Made by a program: the position numbers and the translations under genes
The notes under the pieces: model-generated
What the model saw: the letters and a program-made list of their open reading frames with translations, nothing else
What the model was told of the DNA's origin: nothing
Database searches by the model: none
Assembly (NCBI GenBank): GCA_964448305.1
Contig: CAYUWB010000036.1
Location: forward strand, 1 to 10,119
Direction: 5' to 3'
Origin: Thioglobus_C sp964448305
GTDB lineage: Bacteria > Pseudomonadota > Gammaproteobacteria > PS1 > Pseudothioglobaceae
DNA: 10,119 bases
Shown here: in pieces, positions 6,247 through 10,119 of the stretch
Position numbering within the stretch: the first letter of the stretch is position 1
Layout of the letters: each line of letters starts with the position of its first letter

Positions 6247-6270
6247 ACCGTGCCCTACTTAATTATGTTA

Positions 6271-6286
6271 GCGTAGGACGCTACGC
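6271..6286 (+). promoter_or_regulatory. Leader hairpin directly before the tail-tube SD
   Basis: GCGTAG (6271-6276) pairs perfectly with CTACGC (6281-6286) across the loop GACG. The base of the stem touches the SD AGGAGA at 6287-6292, and the ATG follows at 6301. This GC-rich stem stands out in AT-rich surroundings. It could protect the 5' end of the mRNA, keep the SD exposed, or be a protein-binding operator. No T-run follows, so it is not an intrinsic terminator. Confidence 0.6.
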
Positions 6287-6300
6287 AGGAGAAACCATAT

Positions 6301-6918
6301 ATGGCATACTTACTAGGAAGAGATGTTAAAGTAGCATTGACAACCGAAGTCGACGGTAAGGGTATAAGTTTCACTTCTACAGCTATAGCAGCTGATGCAG
6401 ACGCATCCGTCACCGCAGGTGATGGTTTAGTATCTGGTAGAGATGTTTCTGACCCATTTGCCGGTGTATTGACCACCGGTTCTATGTCTCCATTCACAGA
6501 CGTAACAGGTGTGGATGTAAGCATAGGAGCAGTTGATGAGGATGTTGCATACTTAGGACAGCGAACGACTCTCAAAGCAGAGATTAAAAAAGAAACAACA
6601 ATAACGATTACAAGAAAGAAATCTAATAATCATTTAGAATTGTTATTTCAGCAAGGAAGATACGGCATGACCAGTGCAGGTGCAGGAATACAATCCCACA
6701 CAGCATTGATTCAACCAGCTTCAACACATTTTGGATACAGAGTTCACCTTGCATTTGATGATGGAGTAGATGTAATGTCTATACCACACTGTCAAATTTC
6801 AAGCTACTCAGCAACTATGAGTGCTGATGGTGTTCAAGAAGAAACTATTGAATTAATGAGTCACGTTACACCTGTTGTAGGAATAAACGAACAAAAATCA
6901 ACTGTTTCAGGATTCTGA
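6301..6918 (+). CDS. Tail tube protein, copy 1
   Basis: This 205-residue protein has a strong SD (AGGAGA, 6287-6292). The N-terminus MAYLLGRDVKVALTTE, the core DVTGVDVSIGAVDEDVAYLG (67-86), the strand TITITRKKSNNHLELLF (100-116), and GYRVHLAF (145-152) leading to CQISSYSATMSADGVQEETI (164-183) form the beta-rich pattern of phage major tail tube proteins. These stack as hexameric rings into the tail tube. The next gene is a clear paralogue. Its own promoter and leader hairpin suggest this is the abundant tube subunit. The family call rests on fold-like pattern, position before the chaperones and tape measure, and the paralogue; I rate it as likely. Confidence 0.8.
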   Translation: MAYLLGRDVKVALTTEVDGKGISFTSTAIAADADASVTAGDGLVSGRDVSDPFAGVLTTGSMSPFTDVTGVDVSIGAVDEDVAYLGQRTTLKAEIKKETTITITRKKSNNHLELLFQQGRYGMTSAGAGIQSHTALIQPASTHFGYRVHLAFDDGVDVMSIPHCQISSYSATMSADGVQEETIELMSHVTPVVGINEQKSTVSGF

Positions 6919-6927
6919 GGTTAATAC

Positions 6928-7707
6928 ATGGCATACTTTCAAGGAAGAGATGTTCGTGTTGCCTTTACTACAGAGCACTATTCACTGGGTATAAAAAATA
7001 CCAACGGTGATTTAGCAGTTACAGGTCACCAAGATGGACCAACAGATGTAGGTCCTACAGATTTGGTTAAGAATAGATTCTGGCCTATGCACCGCGGTGG
7101 TGCAGCAACAGGTTCAGATACTGCTTTAGGTTTGGTCGATGCTGATGAAGTAACTGATACAGAAGCTTCAACAGATGAAATCAATACCATAGCAGATTTA
7201 ACTGGTATAGATGTTACATTAGATAAAACTGACGAAGATATATCTTATTTCGGTCAAAATACTAATTTAGCAGCAGAAATCAACAAAACTTACACAATTT
7301 CAATAACACGTAAAAAATCTAATAACGATTTCGAAGCTTTATACAGAGCTGGAAGAATGGGTATAGTGGCTTACACTACAACTGGTAAAATCGAAGTTGC
7401 TAACACTGATTTGGCTGGTCACTTAGATGCAGCTAACGGTAATGCATATGAAATAGTAAACAGTGGTGCTGATGCAACAAAAAGCGCTCAGAAATGGACG
7501 CACATGGGATACAGGATACATGTCAAAGAAAAGCACGCAGGTGCTATTATGACATTTAGAAACGCTTGTATTTCTGGTTATTCAGTATCTTTATCACCAG
7601 ATGGCATCCAAGAAGAAACATTAGAATTTTATTCTGAAGTAGATGCTAAACATGTTGGTGGAGACGCTAACGCAAACACTACATTGACAGCATTAACGGA
7701 GTTATAA
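6928..7707 (+). CDS. Tail tube protein, copy 2 (larger paralogue)
   Basis: This 259-residue protein has SD GAGG at 6917-6920, seven bases upstream. It shares with copy 1 the start MAY-x-x-GRDV-x-VA-x-TTE, the segment TG(V/I)DV...DED(V/I)(A/S)Y(L/F)GQ (92-110 here), ITRKKSNN (126-133), GYR(V/I)H (194-198) and C-I-S-x-YS...S-x-DG(V/I)QEET (214-231). It differs by two insertions. One lies between the N-terminal strand and the core (about 22-90, rich in Asp/Thr/Gly) and one in the middle (about 150-190). These could be surface loops or an added domain. It may mix with copy 1 in the tube, form the tip or terminal ring, or decorate the tube. Confidence 0.78.
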   Translation: MAYFQGRDVRVAFTTEHYSLGIKNTNGDLAVTGHQDGPTDVGPTDLVKNRFWPMHRGGAATGSDTALGLVDADEVTDTEASTDEINTIADLTGIDVTLDKTDEDISYFGQNTNLAAEINKTYTISITRKKSNNDFEALYRAGRMGIVAYTTTGKIEVANTDLAGHLDAANGNAYEIVNSGADATKSAQKWTHMGYRIHVKEKHAGAIMTFRNACISGYSVSLSPDGIQEETLEFYSEVDAKHVGGDANANTTLTALTEL

Positions 7708-7925
7708 TGATAATCGTTAATACTTTAGAAGATGATGAAAAATTTTTATTCAAGACCCAAGAGGGTGATTGGATAGAAATACCAAAATCAAAAGCCTCCA
7801 GTATGGTAGTAGCTTATGATTTATTAGCAGAGATGCAGAAGCCAGTAGAGGCTCCTGCTCCTGTTAAGAAAGAAAAGAAACAAAAGAAGGCTAAGCCTGA
7901 AGTTGTTGAAGAAAAAGAAGAATAG
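7707..7925 (+). CDS. Small charged tail-module protein (72 aa)
   Basis: This 72-residue protein starts at a TAATG junction with GGAG at 7698-7701. Residues 1-48 look folded (IIVNTLEDDEKFLFKTQEGD, then EIPKSKASSMVVAYDLLAEM). Residues 49-72 are a low-complexity tail, PVEAPAPVKKEKKQKKAKPE with a closing acidic VVEEKEE. The family is not recognised. It lies between the tube and chaperone genes, so it may be a minor tail or assembly factor. The Pro/Ala/Lys/Glu tail looks disordered. Confidence 0.75.
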   Translation: MIIVNTLEDDEKFLFKTQEGDWIEIPKSKASSMVVAYDLLAEMQKPVEAPAPVKKEKKQKKAKPEVVEEKEE

Positions 7926-7933
7926 GAGAACAT

Positions 7934-8281
7934 ATGGAAAACAAGGAAATGTGGACCATTGACGAGCTAACAAGCTTGACAACAACGGTCCAGAGTGCAG
8001 AGATAGAATACCAAGGTAAAATATTACCAGTACAATGGTGTGAACTAACAGAGTCAGAAGAACCAAAGATGTCTATGGCGCCAGAAGATGTTGACGAAAC
8101 TCAACATTACGCTGAAATAGCATCAGAAAGAATGCTTGCAATGATAAACAAAGCAAACACTTTAAATCCTGAAGGTAAAACTTTAGATGAAAGTTCTTGG
8201 AAACTCTTACCCACAACATTACGGTGGTCTATTTCTAATACTGTAATGCAAACCAAAGACTCTAATCAATCGGATTTTTGA
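7934..8281 (+). CDS. Tail assembly chaperone, N-terminal (gpG-like) protein
   Basis: This 115-residue acidic protein has an SD (AGGAG, 7924-7928) overlapping the previous stop. Residues 8-37 (IDELTSL, then EIEYQGKILPVQWCELT) look like two strands and 55-108 like helices (HYAEIASERMLAMINKANTL, then SWKLLPTTLRWSISNTVM). It sits between the tube and tape measure genes, exactly where tailed phages keep the G/GT-type chaperones that coat the tape measure protein during tail assembly. The stop TGA at 8279-8281 follows TTT in a run of five T, a slip-prone context, and a second frame without good start signals continues downstream. The chaperone role is inferred from position and the paired-frame layout, which is conserved across tailed phages. 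Confidence 0.72.
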   Translation: MENKEMWTIDELTSLTTTVQSAEIEYQGKILPVQWCELTESEEPKMSMAPEDVDETQHYAEIASERMLAMINKANTLNPEGKTLDESSWKLLPTTLRWSISNTVMQTKDSNQSDF

Positions 8282-8314
8282 GGTGGATGAGCAACTCACG
8301 CTTTGTCGTGGGCT
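8275..8314 (+). promoter_or_regulatory. Candidate programmed frameshift site
   Basis: Reading frame one ends GAT-TTT-TGA (8273-8281). The five-T run 8275-8279 lets phenylalanyl-tRNA on TTT (8276-8278) re-pair fully either one base back (8275-8277) or one base forward (8277-8279) while the stop UGA waits in the A site. About 13 bases downstream, CTCACG (8295-8300) can pair with CGTGGG (8307-8312; one G-U pair) around the loop CTTTGT. A -1 slip joins directly to the frame ending at 8577. A +1 slip enters a third frame ending at 8336. Confidence 0.55.
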
Positions 8315-8577
8315 GTATCATCCCTCTTATGTCTGATTTGAACATGAGTTGGTATGAAATAAAAAATACACCGAGGTTTGAATTAGAGGGTCTTGCTCAA
8401 GCACTCTCAGAATTTAATATCTTACATTCATTTGATGGATATTCTGCTGAGGATTTGAAAGACACTTTTAAGAAAAAACCAGAAGTTAGACAGCAGTGGA
8501 GTGATTATTTAGCAAAACGCAGGAAATTTGGTATGGTAAAAACATCCAAATCATTTTCCGAAGCAGGTCTAATATAA
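8278..8577 (+). CDS. Tail assembly chaperone, C-terminal (gpT-like) frame
   Basis: The frame is open from 8266 to TAA 8575-8577. I see no convincing independent start: TTG 8278 overlaps the upstream stop, and ATG 8287 lacks an SD. It is therefore best read as the C-terminal half of a frameshift fusion with the 7934 gene, 214 residues if joined by a direct -1 slip. The part from about 8338 on is convincing protein: LNMSWYEIKNTPRFELEGL, then ALSEFNILHSFDGYSAEDLK and a basic tail (QQWSDYLAKRRKFGMVK). 'MSW-E' after a short linker recalls the second halves of other phage chaperone fusions. The first 20 or so residues (RWMSNSRFVVGCIIPLM) are oddly hydrophobic, while a different frame over the same bases reads more naturally, so the exact junction is uncertain. 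Confidence 0.68.
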   Translation: MRWMSNSRFVVGCIIPLMSDLNMSWYEIKNTPRFELEGLAQALSEFNILHSFDGYSAEDLKDTFKKKPEVRQQWSDYLAKRRKFGMVKTSKSFSEAGLI

Positions 8578-8578
8578 A

Positions 8579-10119
8579 ATGGGAGACGCAGGCAGACAAG
8601 TAGCATTCCGACAACACGGAGTTATATCAGTAGCAGTAGATGGACTAGGCCAAACTCAACGAGATTTGAGCACCATAGGTAAAGCAGGAGCTCAAGCCCA
8701 TATGGGTATAACACAAGCAGGAATGCAAGCTGACAAGGCTCTGCGTGCTAAATCTAAAGAATCTTTTGAATCGTTAAAATCTGACATGAAAGCGGCTGGA
8801 AAGGTCGCCGATGAAGGTAGAGAAAGAGCTCTATCGGCTTTACAAGCCACCGCATCAGTAGCTCCACCTGAACCTTCAGCTGATTTTGCTGCTAAATTTC
8901 CAGACGTAGCAAAAGAACAATCTACTCAATTAAACGCCATGAAAACTAATATGAACGAATTTAGACGTTCTATGGCTGAAGCTGGTCACGATGTAGGTGA
9001 AGGCGTGTCTATGCAACAAAACGTAGGTGAAACTATGGGTGGTGACGCTGAGCAACGTCGTCAAGGTGTAGCTATCATGGATGACATGATTGCCAAAATT
9101 CAAAAGCGTCAAAAAGAACTACGAGGAGTCCTCAAGGTCAATCAAGATAATATTAAAACACTCAGAAGACAGCATAAACTCAAAGACGAGGAAGTAAAAA
9201 ATGCTCAATTATTAAGAAGAGAAGCTGTCAGAAAGCATGGTATAGACTCTAAACAGTATAAAGAAGCTAATAGTGCAGTTAAAAGATTAGAAAAAGAAAG
9301 AAGAAATCTAAGTAAAGCTGCTAAAAAAGAAGAAGAACATCAAGAATTTATCAATCAAGAAATTGATATGACTAATGTTAAGCTAGATGATATGGTTGAC
9401 AATAAGAGAAAGGCTCTTAATGTTGACAAAAGTTTAGGTGCTGTCGAAAGTAAACGTAGAAAGGATGAAACAGAGGCACATAGAAACCATAAAAAGAGAC
9501 AGGGCGAGATTATACAGGGTGGTAGAGAAATAAATAATAGTCTCAAAACTAGAAGAGACTTAGCTATACAGTTCAATAGACAGGTTGACGCTATGGCTCA
9601 ATCTTTTAAAACTACGTTAGTAGGTGCTATAGCTGTATCTACAGCTGCAACAACTGCCTTTTTTAACAAATTAGATGGTGTTAGACAACAATTCCAAGCA
9701 TTTGAAGAAGAATTAATGAATGCACAGTCTATTTTCCAAGCTAATCAAGATGTTTTATTCGGTTTGTCTGACCAAATTGTTGATTTTGGTAACCAATACG
9801 GTATATCTATGCAAGATGCTTCACAAGGTTTATACACTTTGGCATCGGCAGGTTTAGATGCTAACGAATCTATGGATGTTTTGAACAATACATTGAAGTT
9901 ATCTATGGCTGTTCAAGGTGACCATGAGACTATTGCTAAGTTAACGACTCAGACTATTTTTGGTTTTGGTTTAGAAATGACAGATTCTGCCGAACTTACT
10001 GATAAATTTGCTCATTCTATTAACAAATCTTTGATTGAATACCAAGATTTAGCTAGTGCTGTCAAGTTCGCTATGCCTTTCTTCGTGTCCACAGGACAGA
10101 GTATAGACCAATTACTTGG
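8579..10119 (+). CDS. Tape measure protein, 3' end outside window
   Basis: The frame is open from ATG 8579 to the window edge, 513 codons. The start is one base after the upstream stop; the SD is weak (AGGT, 8566-8569), but the N-terminus RQVAFRQHGVISVAVDGLGQ looks like a typical tape measure start. Residues about 20-165 are helical and Ala/Gln-rich. Residues 165-330 are highly charged coiled coil rich in Lys/Glu/Arg. At about 342-361 lies a hydrophobic stretch (LVGAIAVSTAATTAFF). From about 400 comes the conserved tape measure core (PhageMin_Tail type): LYTLASAGLDANESMDVLNN, then TQTIFGFGLEMTDSAELTDK and FAHSINKSLIEYQDLASAVK. The protein sets tail length and is ejected with DNA. Its full length, and so the tail length, cannot be read here. 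Confidence 0.93.
   Translation, partial: MGDAGRQVAFRQHGVISVAVDGLGQTQRDLSTIGKAGAQAHMGITQAGMQADKALRAKSKESFESLKSDMKAAGKVADEGRERALSALQATASVAPPEPSADFAAKFPDVAKEQSTQLNAMKTNMNEFRRSMAEAGHDVGEGVSMQQNVGETMGGDAEQRRQGVAIMDDMIAKIQKRQKELRGVLKVNQDNIKTLRRQHKLKDEEVKNAQLLRREAVRKHGIDSKQYKEANSAVKRLEKERRNLSKAAKKEEEHQEFINQEIDMTNVKLDDMVDNKRKALNVDKSLGAVESKRRKDETEAHRNHKKRQGEIIQGGREINNSLKTRRDLAIQFNRQVDAMAQSFKTTLVGAIAVSTAATTAFFNKLDGVRQQFQAFEEELMNAQSIFQANQDVLFGLSDQIVDFGNQYGISMQDASQGLYTLASAGLDANESMDVLNNTLKLSMAVQGDHETIAKLTTQTIFGFGLEMTDSAELTDKFAHSINKSLIEYQDLASAVKFAMPFFVSTGQSIDQLL

Noticed and set aside
6217..6276. A 19-codon leader peptide from TTG 6217 to TAG 6274-6276
   Set aside because: The SD-like AAGGAG at 6197-6202 is too far upstream, the frame spans the promoter elements, and the start codon is weak.

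Overview
The window is part of the structural (head-to-tail) gene cluster of a tailed double-stranded DNA virus (Caudoviricetes). Every gene reads on the + strand and the genes are packed almost end to end. The DNA is AT-rich, favours AGA for arginine and ATA for isoleucine, and carries a set of tiny lysine-rich genes of a kind I associate with marine viruses. A long, non-contractile-type tail is the simplest reading: tail-tube proteins, a frameshift-type chaperone pair and a tape measure protein are present, and no sheath protein is recognisable. The host is not settled. The one real promoter region fits a bacterial sigma-70 promoter or an archaeal BRE/TATA promoter about equally well.

Layout. 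Bases 1-1253 are the 3' part of a collagen-like fibre gene with a short non-collagen tip. At 1264-1473 lies a 69-residue coiled-coil protein with a C-terminal membrane segment. A likely head-tail connector follows (1473-1943), then a 333-residue probable virion protein (1943-2944). Bases 2937-3895 hold five consecutive small, very basic proteins (65, 80, 16, 57 and 98 residues); two of these, at 3373-3423 and 3426-3599, are easily missed because they are so short. Then come a probable tail terminator (3897-4403) and an unrecognised 587-residue protein (4403-6166).

The only sizeable non-coding gap is 6167-6300. It holds a promoter candidate and a 6-bp hairpin directly in front of the ribosome binding site of the tail-tube gene. 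Two tandem paralogous tail-tube proteins follow (6301-6918, 6928-7707), then a small charged protein (7707-7925) and a tail assembly chaperone pair (7934-8281 and 8278-8577) that appears to need translational frameshifting. The tape measure gene starts at 8579 and runs off the right edge. No stretch over 300 bases lacks a gene.

How the genes work together. The connector, terminator, tube, chaperones and tape measure build the neck and tail in the usual order. The chaperones are expected to coat the tape measure protein while the tube polymerises around it. Six gene junctions are TAATG and one is GTGA, so most of the cluster is probably translated by coupled reinitiation. The points most worth a second look are the frameshift region, where a third reading frame looks more protein-like than the direct -1 path; the paired tail-tube genes; the run of basic mini-proteins; and the ambiguous promoter.
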